From the NCBI GenBank assembly GCA_934119955.1, contig CAKOSZ010000005.1:1-64000 (forward strand): 64,000 nt of DNA, read 5' to 3'. A program made the position numbers and the translations under genes. Shown here piece after piece: positions 52,215-61,646 of the stretch. The first letter of the stretch is position 1; each line of letters starts with the position of its first letter. The notes below the pieces were generated by a model. The model did no database searches, was not told where the DNA came from, and worked only from the letters and a program-made list of their open reading frames with translations. Source of the DNA: an uncultured Bacilli bacterium (GTDB taxonomy: Bacteria; Bacillota_I; Bacilli_A; RF39; UBA660).

Positions 52215-52691
52215 ATGAAAAAAGGAATTTATATTTTTTTGATTTTTATCTTTTGTTTATTTTTAACAGGTTGTAATAATACAAAAACTTATACAAGTCA
52301 TGGAATGTCAATTGTAATGCCAAAAGGTTTTTATGAAAAATCTCTTGCTAGTACGACGGTTTATTTTGAAAGTCAAACAGCAATTGTAACGGGATTAAAA
52401 GAAACATTTCAAACTCTTAGTCAAGTTGGGTTAGACAAAAATTCTTCTTTACAAGATTATCTTAAATTAGTTCTTAAAAATAATAATAAGGAAGAAACTT
52501 TAAAAGAAGAAGGGAATTTAGTTTATTTTACCTATGAAAGTAATGTAAGTGGAAAGGATTTTTTCTATACAACTGTTGGTTATAAAGCAAGTGATAGTTT
52601 CTGGTTATTTAACTTTGCTTGTGAAACTAAAAACAAAGATATCTATGCTCCTAAATTTCTTGACTGGGCTAAAACTGTAAAATTTGATTAA
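52215..52691 (+). CDS. lipoprotein, DUF1795/PsbP-like
   Basis: 158 aa from ATG 52215 (GGGAGGAAG upstream). A type II signal peptide ends in the lipobox LTGC (Cys24). The mature part starts NNTKTYTSHGMSIVMPKGFYEKSL and reads like the small PsbP/DUF1795 fold (GMSIVMPKGF, VYFESQTAIVTGLKE, FFYTTVGYKASDSFWLFNFAC). It is anchored outside the membrane; function unknown. A similar fold closes the 43488 membrane protein. Confidence 0.72.
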   Translation: MKKGIYIFLIFIFCLFLTGCNNTKTYTSHGMSIVMPKGFYEKSLASTTVYFESQTAIVTGLKETFQTLSQVGLDKNSSLQDYLKLVLKNNNKEETLKEEGNLVYFTYESNVSGKDFFYTTVGYKASDSFWLFNFACETKNKDIYAPKFLDWAKTVKFD

Positions 52692-52710
52692 TACCTATTT
52701 GGTATTTTTC
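52690..52710 (+). terminator. weak terminator after the lipoprotein gene
   Basis: AATACC (52690-52695) pairs with GGTATT (52701-52706) around TATTT, then Ts. Confidence 0.5.
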
Positions 52711-52746
52711 TTTTTTATTATATAATAATTTAAAAAAGGAGGGAAT

Positions 52747-53403
52747 ATGAAAATATTAATAATAGAAGATGAAAAGACTATAAGAGAAGAATTACAAGAA
52801 TTACTTTTAAAAAATGGTTATGAAGTTTTTTTACTTACAGATTTCATGAATATTTTACCAATTGATCCTAGTAAATATGATTTAATTTTATTAGATATTA
52901 ATTTACCTAATTTAAACGGAGAATTTTTATTAAAAGAAATTAGAAAAAACAGTAATATTCCAATTATCATGTTAACAAGTAGAGTAGATGAAATGGATGA
53001 GGTTTTATCAATTACAAATGGAGCAGATGATTATATAACTAAGCCTTATAATCCAATTATTTTACTTTTAAGAATTCAAAATATATTTAAAAGAATTAAT
53101 TCTAATCTTGATTATCTTAAATATAAAAATATTTTATTTGATTTGAAATCCGGAGTTATTAAAAAAGATGATTTAAAAGTTGATTTAACTAAAAATGAAA
53201 TGATAATATTTAACTATTTATTAACTAATAAAAATAAAATTATATCAAGAGATGAATTAATGACAATTTTATGGAATAACAATGAATATATAAATGATAA
53301 TAGTTTAACTGTTAATATTAGTAGATTAAGACATAAGTTAGATGATTTAAAAAGCGAAGTAGTAATTGAAACAAGAAAGGGTTGTGGGTATATATTATCA
53401 TGA
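52747..53403 (+). CDS. bceR: OmpR-family response regulator (BceR-like)
   Basis: 218 aa. Receiver domain with acidic pair IIEDE, phospho-acceptor Asp50 (ILLDINLPNLNG) and switch Lys in YITKPYNP; C-terminal winged-helix domain ending VIETRKGCGYIL. It starts behind AGGAGGG and overlaps the sensor kinase gene by ATGA. The neighbours (BceS-type kinase and BceAB transporter) mark it as the regulator of an antimicrobial-peptide resistance module. Its likely target is the palindrome at 54416 in front of bceA. Confidence 0.9.
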   Translation: MKILIIEDEKTIREELQELLLKNGYEVFLLTDFMNILPIDPSKYDLILLDINLPNLNGEFLLKEIRKNSNIPIIMLTSRVDEMDEVLSITNGADDYITKPYNPIILLLRIQNIFKRINSNLDYLKYKNILFDLKSGVIKKDDLKVDLTKNEMIIFNYLLTNKNKIISRDELMTILWNNNEYINDNSLTVNISRLRHKLDDLKSEVVIETRKGCGYILS

Positions 53404-54413
53404 AATTATCTAAGTATTTTAAAGATAAATTAGGTTTAATTTTAATTTATTGTTTTAATTATTTTATTATTATTAGTTTATTAATTGCCTTTAAAAGTAG
53501 TATTTCTTTAATAAGCTCTATTAGTCTTTTAGGTTTAATTAATTTTTTACTTATCTTTTTTCTTTCGTATTTTAAGAAAAAAAACTTTTATGATAATTTA
53601 CTTAATAATTTAGAATTACTTGATAAGAAGTATTTAATTTTAGAAACCTTATCTAAACCTTCTTTTTATGAAGGAGAATTACTTTTTAATATTTTATATG
53701 ATATTAATAAATCAATGATAGAAAATGTTAATTTTTATAAAAATTCGGTTGCTGATTTTAAAGATTATGTTGAGATGTGGATTCATGAGGTTAAAATACC
53801 AATTTCTAGCTTAGTTTTAATGATGCACAATAAGAAAAATATCGATAAAAGATTTATTCAAGAAATAAGAAAATTAGATAATTATATTGATCAAGTATTA
53901 TTTTATGTTAGGAGTAATTATACAGAACAAGATTTTCTTTTTAAAAAAGTTAGTTTAAATAAAATAATAAGTCAAGTTGCAATTAAAAATATTGATGATT
54001 TGCGTTTAAATAAAGTTAATTTAGATGTTTTAGTTAGTGATATAGTTATTACAACTGATCCTAAATGGTTAGAGTTTATTATTAATCAAATAGTAAATAA
54101 TAGTATTAAGTATAAAAAGAAAAGTAACTCTTATATTAAAATTTATTCTAAGAATTATCAAGATAGGGTATCTTTGTTTATTGAAGATAATGGAATAGGT
54201 ATTCCAAGAAAAGATTTAGGCAGTGTTTTTAATAAATCATTTACTGGGGAAAATGGAAGAAATACAACGAAATCAACCGGAATGGGTTTATATATTGCTA
54301 AGAAGTTATGCATGAAATTAGGTCATAAAATTGAAATTAATTCTTGTGAAGGAGAAGGGACAACTTTAATAATAACGTTTAATCTTGATAATTTTTATCA
54401 AATAGAAAACTAA
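53400..54413 (+). CDS. bceS: intramembrane-sensing histidine kinase (BceS-like)
   Basis: 337 aa from ATG 53400, the A of ATGA at the regulator stop. Two membrane helices (about 10-30 and 36-57) with almost no extracellular loop, then the DHp region VEMWIHEVKIPIS with phospho-acceptor His129, and a catalytic domain with the N box (IINQIVNNSIKY), IEDNGIGIP and GMGLYIAK. The tiny sensor loop is typical of BceS kinases, which read the state of the BceAB transporter instead of binding the peptide directly. Confidence 0.9.
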   Translation: MKLSKYFKDKLGLILIYCFNYFIIISLLIAFKSSISLISSISLLGLINFLLIFFLSYFKKKNFYDNLLNNLELLDKKYLILETLSKPSFYEGELLFNILYDINKSMIENVNFYKNSVADFKDYVEMWIHEVKIPISSLVLMMHNKKNIDKRFIQEIRKLDNYIDQVLFYVRSNYTEQDFLFKKVSLNKIISQVAIKNIDDLRLNKVNLDVLVSDIVITTDPKWLEFIINQIVNNSIKYKKKSNSYIKIYSKNYQDRVSLFIEDNGIGIPRKDLGSVFNKSFTGENGRNTTKSTGMGLYIAKKLCMKLGHKIEINSCEGEGTTLIITFNLDNFYQIEN

Positions 54414-54415
54414 TA

Positions 54416-54429
54416 TTACAAATTTGTAA
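54416..54429 (+). promoter_or_regulatory. BceR-type operator palindrome
   Basis: TTACA-AATT-TGTAA is a perfect 14-bp palindrome of the TNACA-N4-TGTAA form reported for BceR-like regulators. It lies 20 bp upstream of the bceA -35. Confidence 0.7.
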
Positions 54430-54449
54430 GGTTTAGTAATATTAAACAA

Positions 54450-54478
54450 ACGACAAGTTTAAATTAATATTATATGAT
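54450..54478 (+). promoter_or_regulatory. promoter of bceAB
   Basis: ACGACA (54450-54455), 17-bp spacer, TATGAT (54473-54478): weak elements as expected for an activated promoter beneath the operator at 54416. Confidence 0.55.
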
Positions 54479-54498
54479 ATTGGCTGAAAGGAGTTAAT

Positions 54499-55263
54499 AT
54501 GGGAAATATTTTAAAAATAGAAAATATAGAAAAATATTATGGTAGTAAATCAAGTTTAACCAAAGCAATTGATAATATTAGTTTTTCAGTTAGTAAGGGT
54601 GAATTTGTTGCAATTATGGGGGCATCAGGATCTGGGAAAACAACTCTTTTAAATTGTATTTCTACTATTGATAAAGTAACAAGTGGTCATATTTATGTAA
54701 ATGATTTAGATATTACAAAGTTAAAGGGGAATAAGCTTAATAAATTTAGAAGGGAAGAACTAGGTTTTATATTTCAAGATTTTAATTTACTTGATACTTT
54801 AACATCTTATGAAAATATTGCTTTAAGTCTTGCTATTTTAAATACCAAATACAAAGAAATCGATGAAAGAATTAAAAAAGTTTCTAAGGAATTAAATATT
54901 ACTAATGTTTTAAATAAGTATCCTTATCAAATGTCAGGAGGAGAGAAACAAAGAGTAGCGTCAGCAAGAGCTATTATAACTAATCCTAAATTAGTTTTAG
55001 CCGATGAACCAACGGGAGCTTTGGATTCTAAGTCATCTAAAATGTTACTTGAAAAGTTAAGTTATTTAAATAAAGAATATAATTCTACTATTTTAATGGT
55101 AACCCATGATGCTTTTACTGCTAGTTATGCTAGTAGAGTAATATTTATTAAAGATGGAAAAATATTTAGTGAAATACATAAAGAAGGAACAAGAAAAGAG
55201 TTTTTTGATAAAATAATTGATGTTGTAACTATCCTTGGGGGAGATTTAAATGATGCTTTGTAA
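54499..55263 (+). CDS. bceA: Bce-type ABC transporter ATPase
   Basis: 254 aa ABC ATPase. Walker A GASGSGKTT, Q-loop FIFQDFNLLDTL, signature MSGGEKQRVA, Walker B LVLADEPTGALD and switch His in MVTHD are all intact. The sequence closely follows the MacB/BceA type. It powers the BceB permease that frees lipid II-cycle intermediates from peptide antibiotics and signals to BceS. GAAAGGAG precedes the ATG; it overlaps bceB by 14 nt. Confidence 0.93.
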   Translation: MGNILKIENIEKYYGSKSSLTKAIDNISFSVSKGEFVAIMGASGSGKTTLLNCISTIDKVTSGHIYVNDLDITKLKGNKLNKFRREELGFIFQDFNLLDTLTSYENIALSLAILNTKYKEIDERIKKVSKELNITNVLNKYPYQMSGGEKQRVASARAIITNPKLVLADEPTGALDSKSSKMLLEKLSYLNKEYNSTILMVTHDAFTASYASRVIFIKDGKIFSEIHKEGTRKEFFDKIIDVVTILGGDLNDAL

Positions 55264-57319
55264 ATTATCTTTAAAAAACATTAAAAAAAGTATTAAAGAT
55301 TATGCAATTTACTTTTTTACCTTAGTTTTAGGAGTTTCAATTTTTTATGTTTTTAATGCTCTTGGAAGTCAAACTATTATGCTTGATGTTTCAAGTTCAA
55401 CGAAGGAATTAATTGAACTTATGATAGAAGTATTATCTTATGTAAGTGTTTTTGTATCTTTTGTTTTAGGATTTTTAATTATATATGCTTCAAGATTTTT
55501 AATAAAAAGAAGAAATAAAGAATTTGGTATTTATTTAACTCTTGGTTTTTCTAAAAGAAAAATATCAATGATTTTATTCTTTGAAACCTTGTTTATTGGT
55601 CTTGTTTCCCTTGGAGTAGGTCTTTTATTAGGGGTTATGTTATCTCAACTTATGAGTTTATTAGTTGCTAATATGTTTGAGGCTGATTTAACAAAGTTTA
55701 CTTTTGTTTTTTCTAAAAGTGCTTGTCTTAAAACTATTATTTATTTTGGTATAATGTACTTGGTAGTTATGATTTTTAATACTATTAGTGTTAGTAAATG
55801 TAAGTTAATTGATTTATTAAATGATCATAAAAAAAATGATGAAATAAAACTTAAAAATCCGATTGTAGCAACAATTATTTTTATTCTAGCAAGTATTGTC
55901 TTAGGATATGCTTATTATATGGTAACAATTGATTTTGATAATTTAAGAAATATTAATATCTTAGTACCTATTTCAATGGGATGTATTTCAACTTTCTTTA
56001 TTTTCTTTTCTATATCAGGATTAATTATTAAAATTACTAAAAGTATGAAATCTTATTATTATAAAGGTTTAAATAGTTTTACTTTAAAACAATTTAGTAA
56101 AAAAATAAATACAACTGTTTTTGCAACTACAATTATTTGTTTAATGTTATTTATTACAATTTGTTTGTTATCGGCTTGCCTTAGTTTAAAAAATTCTATG
56201 AATAATGAAGTAAAAGATTTAACTTTGGTTGATTTTTATTATGATATTCCTCTTAATTATGACATGGAATATGATTATTATAAATTATATGGCTATAATG
56301 ACTTGCAAATTAAAAATACTAAGTATAGTGTTCTTGAAATGTTTGATATTTTAGGATTTGATTTAAAAAAATATAGTAATGACTATATAGAATTTAATAC
56401 TTATCAAACTGATGAATTGAACATGTGTATATCTCTTGGTTCAATTTGCATGGAAACTAGAACAAAGTATCCTTATTTATCATATGAAGCAAGGGAAAGA
56501 ATCATTAGTTTAAGTGATTATAATAAAGTAGCAAGGTTATATAAAACTAAGGAATATTCTTTAAATGAAGACGAATATTTAATTGTTGCGGATTTTGAAT
56601 CAATGATAAATATTCGTAATCAAGCACTTAAAAATAAAACAAAAATTAAAGTATTTGATCATACTTTAAAACCTAAATATGATAAATGTATGGATGGTTT
56701 TCTTGAAATTTCTACTAATCATGTAAATACAGGTATAATTGTTGTTCCAGATTCTGTTTTAGTAAACAAGGAACCTGCTAGAAATCATTTAATTGGAAAC
56801 TATAATACCAAAAATAGAAATACTATTAGAAAAATTGAGGAAGATATTAATAAATTAGATAATAGTCCTTTAAGAAAAGAATATTTATTTCCAAATGGTA
56901 CAACTAAACTTGCTATTCAAGAATCAGTTGTTGGTTTATCAGCCTTGTTAACATTTATTGGCTTATACCTTGGAATTATCTTTTTAATTAGTAGTGCCGC
57001 TATTTTAGGTCTTAAAGAATTAAGTGAAAGTAGTGATAATAAACAAGTTTATAAAATGCTAAGAAAAATAGGAGTAGATGAAAGAGATATTAATAAAGCC
57101 TTATTTAAACAAATTTTAACATTCTTTATGCTTCCTTTAATTCTTGCAATTATTCATTCTGTTTTTGGACTTATTTTTAGTTTAAAAATTCTTGAAACTT
57201 TTGGTAATAAAGATTTATTATCATCAATTATTATGACTTGTATATTTATAATTATTATTTATGGTGGTTATTTCTTGATTACCTATGTTTCAAGTAAAAA
57301 TATTATCAAGGAGAATTAA
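55250..57319 (+). CDS. bceB: Bce-type ABC transporter permease (FtsX domain)
   Basis: 689 aa with ten predicted membrane segments. The first FtsX block (ASRFLIKRRNKEFGIYLTLGFSKRKI) and the last (LSESSDNKQVYKMLRKIGVDERDINKAL) bracket a large extracellular domain (about 325-560) between segments 7 and 8, the hallmark of BceB permeases that recognise bacitracin, nisin or mersacidin-type targets. It forms the sensory and detox complex with BceA and BceS. The next gene begins directly at the base after its stop. Confidence 0.92.
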   Translation: MMLCKLSLKNIKKSIKDYAIYFFTLVLGVSIFYVFNALGSQTIMLDVSSSTKELIELMIEVLSYVSVFVSFVLGFLIIYASRFLIKRRNKEFGIYLTLGFSKRKISMILFFETLFIGLVSLGVGLLLGVMLSQLMSLLVANMFEADLTKFTFVFSKSACLKTIIYFGIMYLVVMIFNTISVSKCKLIDLLNDHKKNDEIKLKNPIVATIIFILASIVLGYAYYMVTIDFDNLRNINILVPISMGCISTFFIFFSISGLIIKITKSMKSYYYKGLNSFTLKQFSKKINTTVFATTIICLMLFITICLLSACLSLKNSMNNEVKDLTLVDFYYDIPLNYDMEYDYYKLYGYNDLQIKNTKYSVLEMFDILGFDLKKYSNDYIEFNTYQTDELNMCISLGSICMETRTKYPYLSYEARERIISLSDYNKVARLYKTKEYSLNEDEYLIVADFESMINIRNQALKNKTKIKVFDHTLKPKYDKCMDGFLEISTNHVNTGIIVVPDSVLVNKEPARNHLIGNYNTKNRNTIRKIEEDINKLDNSPLRKEYLFPNGTTKLAIQESVVGLSALLTFIGLYLGIIFLISSAAILGLKELSESSDNKQVYKMLRKIGVDERDINKALFKQILTFFMLPLILAIIHSVFGLIFSLKILETFGNKDLLSSIIMTCIFIIIIYGGYFLITYVSSKNIIKEN

Positions 57320-58396
57320 ATGTATACTTTACCAATTAAGTATGCTTTAATTTTCTTTCCATTTATAGCATTTTTAATAACTATTCCTTATATGATATAT
57401 GAATATCATAAGTATGGATCAATTAGTAAGCTTAGAACATTTATAATTTATTCCTTCCTTCTTTATTTAATGGTAATTTATTTTTTAGTTATTTTACCAC
57501 TTCCAACTAGGGAATATGTAAGTAGTTTAAAAACACCTTGGTTTAATTTAATACCTTTTAAATTTATTTATGATTTCTTTAAAGAAACAAGTTTAAATTT
57601 AAAACTTCCGCAAACTTATTTAAAATGTTTAACTGAACCATGCTTCTATGTTGTTGTGTTTAATATTTTTATGACTATTCCTTTTGGCATGTATTTAAGA
57701 TATTATTTTAAATGTAGTTTCAAGAAGACTTTACTTTTAACTTTTTTCTTATCTTTGTTCTTTGAAATAACTCAGTTAACAGGCTTATATTTTATCTATG
57801 AAAGACCATATAGATTGGCTGATGTTGATGATTTAATTTTAAATACCATAGGAGGGATATTTGGTTATTTACTTGCTATTATATTAATTAAGATTTTACC
57901 TTCCAGGGATAAAATAGATGATATTTCTTTTAAAAAAGGAGAAGTAGTTTTACCAATAAGAAGATTAATTATGTTCTTTCTTGATTTAGGAATAACTCTA
58001 AGTACTATTATTATTCTTGAAAACTTTATTAAGTTTAAATATTTAAATTTAATAATAATAACTATTTATTATATCCTTATTCCTTTTATAACTAAGGGTT
58101 ATACTATTGGATCAAGTCTTGTGAAAGTAAAATTTCAGTTTACTAATAATTTATTACTTGGTTTAATTACAAGAACTATATTTTACTTTCTTTATTTAAA
58201 TTTAATATTTATTTTATTTAAATTAGTTAGTCTTTTTTCAATTGATTTTTATTTATTAATTATAATTAAAATATATATTTTAGTAAAAGTATTAGAATTT
58301 TATTTAATTAATTTTATTATTTTATTTAAAAATAAAACTATTTATTATGATAACTTAATTAAAATTAAATATTTAAGTACTATTAAAATTAAATAA
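57320..58396 (+). CDS. VanZ-RDD fusion membrane protein
   Basis: 358 aa. Residues about 1-200 are VanZ-like: PWFNLIPFKFIYDFFKE, NIFMTIPFGMYLRYYF, FEITQLTGLYFIYERPYRLADVDDLILNTIGGIFGYL (the E-x-x-Q...D-x-D-D-x-x-x-N-x-x-G block). Residues about 210-350 form an RDD domain (RRLIMFFLDLGITLS...PFITKGYTIGSSLVKVKF). VanZ and RDD fusions occur beside drug-resistance genes in Firmicutes. Zero spacing to bceB suggests cotranscription, adding a possible lipoglycopeptide-resistance function to the module. Confidence 0.82.
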   Translation: MYTLPIKYALIFFPFIAFLITIPYMIYEYHKYGSISKLRTFIIYSFLLYLMVIYFLVILPLPTREYVSSLKTPWFNLIPFKFIYDFFKETSLNLKLPQTYLKCLTEPCFYVVVFNIFMTIPFGMYLRYYFKCSFKKTLLLTFFLSLFFEITQLTGLYFIYERPYRLADVDDLILNTIGGIFGYLLAIILIKILPSRDKIDDISFKKGEVVLPIRRLIMFFLDLGITLSTIIILENFIKFKYLNLIIITIYYILIPFITKGYTIGSSLVKVKFQFTNNLLLGLITRTIFYFLYLNLIFILFKLVSLFSIDFYLLIIIKIYILVKVLEFYLINFIILFKNKTIYYDNLIKIKYLSTIKIK

Positions 58397-58603
58397 CTTT
58401 TAGTATTAAAAAAACACTAAGACATATTATTAATTGGTTATTTATGTAATTATAAAATTGATGATTGCTTATTTAATTTATTTTCTATGAAAACTTCTAA
58501 TTAATTTTATAAGTTTGAAACTTTCTACTATACATACTTTACAGATTTACTAGATTTATTTTTAAATTTGGAATATAATTTTTATATGAGTAAAGGAGAG
58601 AAA

Positions 58604-59032
58604 ATGAGTAAGATAACTGATAATATATATGATATTGAAGATATTTTTGTTGTTAAAATAAAAGATGATTATAAAACAATTAAAACAAATGATGGATACA
58701 CCCAACAATTTAATCCTAATTTTTGTCATTTTGTTGAAAGGTTTTTACTTGAAACAAGAGATGGTCTTGGAATTGAAATAGAAACATTTAGTGAGTGTTT
58801 TACAGGTGAGACTATTTCTTGTCGAGAAAATATTAAAAAGGATAGTAATATTCCTAAAATGTTTGAATTCATGTATCCACTTCCAACAAGTTATTTAACC
58901 AAAGAAGAACTTGAAAGTGGGAAAATAAGAACACGTCGCCTATATCAAATTTTTCAATTAGTAAATTATGAAAGATTTAAACAAGAAGAATTAGAAAATA
59001 ATAAGATTAAAAAGATAGGTAGTAAGAAATGA
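58604..59032 (+). CDS. unrecognised soluble protein upstream of cinA-like gene
   Basis: 142 aa from ATG 58604 (AAAGGAGAG upstream; in-frame ATG 58586 is possible). Mixed alpha/beta and charged, with GYTQQFNPNFCHFVERFLLETRDGLGIEIETFSECFTGETISCREN and a Lys-rich tail. No signal, membrane segment or known motif. It ends ATGA with the cinA-like gene, so the two are cotranslated; that coupling is the only functional hint. Confidence 0.6.
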   Translation: MSKITDNIYDIEDIFVVKIKDDYKTIKTNDGYTQQFNPNFCHFVERFLLETRDGLGIEIETFSECFTGETISCRENIKKDSNIPKMFEFMYPLPTSYLTKEELESGKIRTRRLYQIFQLVNYERFKQEELENNKIKKIGSKK

Positions 59033-59502
59033 AAGAAATAGTTGCATATTTAACTAAAATGAATAAAACTATTAGTACTATGGAGTCAGCAACAGGGGGA
59101 TACTTAGCATCTAGTATTACTAATATTGATGGTTCTAGTTTGGTTTTTAAATTTGGAGCAGTTACATATAGTAATGAATTTAAAATTAAAATGGGAGTAG
59201 ATGAAAAAGTAATTGATAAATACTCTGTTTATAGTATAGAAACCAGTCATGAAATGAGTAAAAAGATAACTGAATTTACAGGTTCTAATTATGGAGTAGG
59301 AGTAACAGGAAAAATTAATAGAGTTGATCCCTTTAATAACTTTGGTGATGATTCTACTATATTTTTGAGTATTTATGATAAGGAGAAAGATATTTATTTA
59401 GATAGTACTATTAAGGCAGTTAAAGAAACAAGACTTGAAAATAAAGAATTAGTTTTAGAAGAATTTATTAAATTATTTAAGAGTATAATAAAAGAAAGTT
59501 AA
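59029..59502 (+). CDS. CinA C-terminal domain protein (nicotinamide-nucleotide amidase-like)
   Basis: 157 aa. TISTMESATGGYLASSITNIDGSS (catalytic Ser-Thr/Ser region), AVTYSNEFKIKMGV, and GVGVTGKINRVDP match PncC/CinA C-terminal domains, which hydrolyse NMN to nicotinate mononucleotide and ammonia. The usual VTGIAGP reads VTGKINR, a shift in the Gly-rich loop. It is a stand-alone domain without the MoCF-like N-terminal half. It starts inside the stop of the previous gene and converges on ppa. Confidence 0.78.
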   Translation: MKEIVAYLTKMNKTISTMESATGGYLASSITNIDGSSLVFKFGAVTYSNEFKIKMGVDEKVIDKYSVYSIETSHEMSKKITEFTGSNYGVGVTGKINRVDPFNNFGDDSTIFLSIYDKEKDIYLDSTIKAVKETRLENKELVLEEFIKLFKSIIKES

Positions 59503-59996
59503 TTTTGACTTTCTTTTTCTAAATAACGTTTTTTTCCATCTTCAATTATTTTCATAGCCTCATCAATTCCATGGTAATCAAAGACTTCTACTTTAATATG
59601 TTGAAGTAATTTGTAATTTTCAAAGAAGTTTTTAATTTCAAGTAAAGAGTGTTTTGGAAGTTCTTCCAAAGAATTATAAAAATTACAACGAGGATCAACA
59701 TTGCTAACAGCAATTATTTTAGGATCAGGGTATCCATTATCAATTGTGTCTAAATATCCAAGAACTTTGGCTTCTACAATACAACCTGGAAAAGTTGCTT
59801 CACTAGTAATTACTAAAATATCAACAGGATCTCCGTCATTTGCAAGTGTATCATCAATAAAACCATATTCACTAGGATAAGTCATAGATGAATATTGGAC
59901 TCTAGAAAGTCTAATTTTACCTAGTTTTTTATCAATTTCATATTTGTTTTTGGTTCCAAGTGGAATTTCAATTATACTATCAATTATATTATTCAT
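59499..59996 (-). CDS. ppa: inorganic pyrophosphatase, family I
   Basis: 165 aa from ATG 59996 (GGGTGAT upstream). EIPLGTKNKYEIDKKLG, YPSEYGFIDDTLANDGDPVDILVI (the D-G-D-P-x-D-x-x-V signature) and DNGYPDPKIIAV (the Asp and Lys of the active site kept) are all in place. It hydrolyses PPi in the cytoplasm and drives biosynthesis. It converges on the cinA-like gene with 4 bp overlap, and diverges from lysS. Confidence 0.92.
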   Translation of the reverse strand: MNNIIDSIIEIPLGTKNKYEIDKKLGKIRLSRVQYSSMTYPSEYGFIDDTLANDGDPVDILVITSEATFPGCIVEAKVLGYLDTIDNGYPDPKIIAVSNVDPRCNFYNSLEELPKHSLLEIKNFFENYKLLQHIKVEVFDYHGIDEAMKIIEDGKKRYLEKESQN

Positions 59997-60047
59997 TTTA
60001 TCACCCAACTTAATAATACCAAAATATTACTTTTTTTGGAATATAAA

Positions 60048-60076
60048 TTGACATTTTTTTTTAGAAATGCTATTAT
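60048..60076 (+). promoter_or_regulatory. promoter of lysS
   Basis: Consensus TTGACA (60048-60053), 17-bp spacer, extended TGC-TATTAT (60071-60076). Start codon 26 bp later behind GGAGG. Confidence 0.8.
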
Positions 60077-60102
60077 TTAATTAAATTTATGTGGAGGTTT
60101 AT

Positions 60103-61575
60103 ATGAGAGAATTTACAGAACAAGAATTAGTAAGAAGAGGAAAAGTAGAAGAAATAAAAGAATTTTGTAATCCTTATCCTGAAAGATATGAAACAAACTA
60201 TTCTTTAAAAGAAGCAAGTAATTTAGAAGATGGAACCAAAGATGTCAAAGTTGCTGGTCGTATTGTTTTTATGCGTAAAATGGGAAAACTTAGTTTTTTA
60301 AAGATAAGAGATATTGAAGGAGATTTACAAGTTTCAATTAAAATAGATTTAGTTGGGGAAGAAAAATATAAATTCTTTAAAACTATGGTTGATTTAGGAG
60401 ACTTTATTGGAGTAGTTGGAGAAATGTTTACTACACAAACTGGGGAAAAGACTTTAAGAGCAGATGATTTCACTTTCCTTGGTAAAGCCTTAAAACCACT
60501 TCCTGAAAAGTTTCATGGGGTAACTGATCCTGAAATATGTTATAGAAATCGTTATCTTGATTTAATTATGAATGAAAGTACAAGAAAAAGATTTTTATTA
60601 AAATATGAATTCATTAAAGAAATTAGAAGATTTTTAGAAGATGATGGTTATATAGAAATTGAAACTCCTGTTTTATCAAATAAAGCAAGTGGGGCTAGCG
60701 CAAGACCATTTACTGCTCATCATAATGCTCTTGATATTGATGTTTATTTAAGAATTGCTCCTGAAACATATTTAAAAAGAGCCGTTGTTGGTGGATTTAC
60801 TAAGGTATTTGAATTTGCAAGATGTTTTAGAAATGAAGGAATAGATGCAACTCATTTACAAGACTTTACTATGCTTGAATGTTATGCTGCTTACTATAAT
60901 TATAAAGATAATATGATTTTACTTGAAAATATGTTAAAAACTGTAATTGAAAAAGTATTTGGTACATTACAAGTAACTATAAATGATAAAGTTATAGATT
61001 TATCTAAAAAATGGGAAACAGTATCCTTCCGTGATTTAATTATGAAATATGCAGATATTGATATTAAGAAGTTTAATACCAAAGAAACTTTACTAGATGA
61101 AATTAAAAATAAAAAAATTGATTTACAAACAGAAGACGATATTGAAAATCTTGGTTATGGTAATTTAGTAGATGCTTTATATAAAAAGGTTGCAAGACCT
61201 TACTTAATTGAACCAACTTTCTTAGTTGAACATCCAATTTCTTTATCACCGCTTGCAAGAGCAAATGATGAAGATAAAACTTTAACTGATAGATTCCAAT
61301 TAGTAATTAATGGAGCTGAAATTATCAATGCTTATTCGGAACTTGTTGATCCAATTGATCAAGAAGCAAGACTTCTACACCAAGCATCATTAAAGGCTGG
61401 GGGAGATGAAGAAGCCATGATGATGGATTATGATTATATAAACGCAATGGAATATGGTATGCCTCCAATTTCAGGTTGGGGTATGGGAATTGACCGAGTA
61501 CTTCAAGTATTAACTGGTGTTGATAATATTAAAGATAATATTTTATTTCCATTAATGAGGCCAGAAGATAAATAA
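60103..61575 (+). CDS. lysS: lysyl-tRNA synthetase, class II
   Basis: 490 aa from ATG 60103. An N-terminal OB-fold anticodon domain (VAGRIVFMRKMGKLSFLKIRD) precedes the class II core: motif 1 FLEDDGYIEIETPVLS, motif 2 FEFARCFRNEGIDATHLQDFTMLE and motif 3 GWGMGIDRVLQVLTG. It charges tRNA-Lys. It has a strong promoter and a strong terminator and is monocistronic. No T-box or other leader is visible in the short upstream region. Confidence 0.96.
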   Translation: MREFTEQELVRRGKVEEIKEFCNPYPERYETNYSLKEASNLEDGTKDVKVAGRIVFMRKMGKLSFLKIRDIEGDLQVSIKIDLVGEEKYKFFKTMVDLGDFIGVVGEMFTTQTGEKTLRADDFTFLGKALKPLPEKFHGVTDPEICYRNRYLDLIMNESTRKRFLLKYEFIKEIRRFLEDDGYIEIETPVLSNKASGASARPFTAHHNALDIDVYLRIAPETYLKRAVVGGFTKVFEFARCFRNEGIDATHLQDFTMLECYAAYYNYKDNMILLENMLKTVIEKVFGTLQVTINDKVIDLSKKWETVSFRDLIMKYADIDIKKFNTKETLLDEIKNKKIDLQTEDDIENLGYGNLVDALYKKVARPYLIEPTFLVEHPISLSPLARANDEDKTLTDRFQLVINGAEIINAYSELVDPIDQEARLLHQASLKAGGDEEAMMMDYDYINAMEYGMPPISGWGMGIDRVLQVLTGVDNIKDNILFPLMRPEDK

Positions 61576-61580
61576 AAATA

Positions 61581-61615
61581 AAAAAATAATTTAGGAAAAT
61601 CTAAGTTATTTTTTT
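61581..61615 (+). terminator. terminator after lysS
   Basis: AATAATTTAG (61585-61594) pairs with CTAAGTTATT (61601-61610), one G-U, extended by A/T runs on both sides. A second stem-T motif (AAAGCC/GGCTTT at 61641-61658) follows. Confidence 0.75.
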
Positions 61616-61646
61616 GATTTAAATAAAACTTATAAATTTTAAAGCC

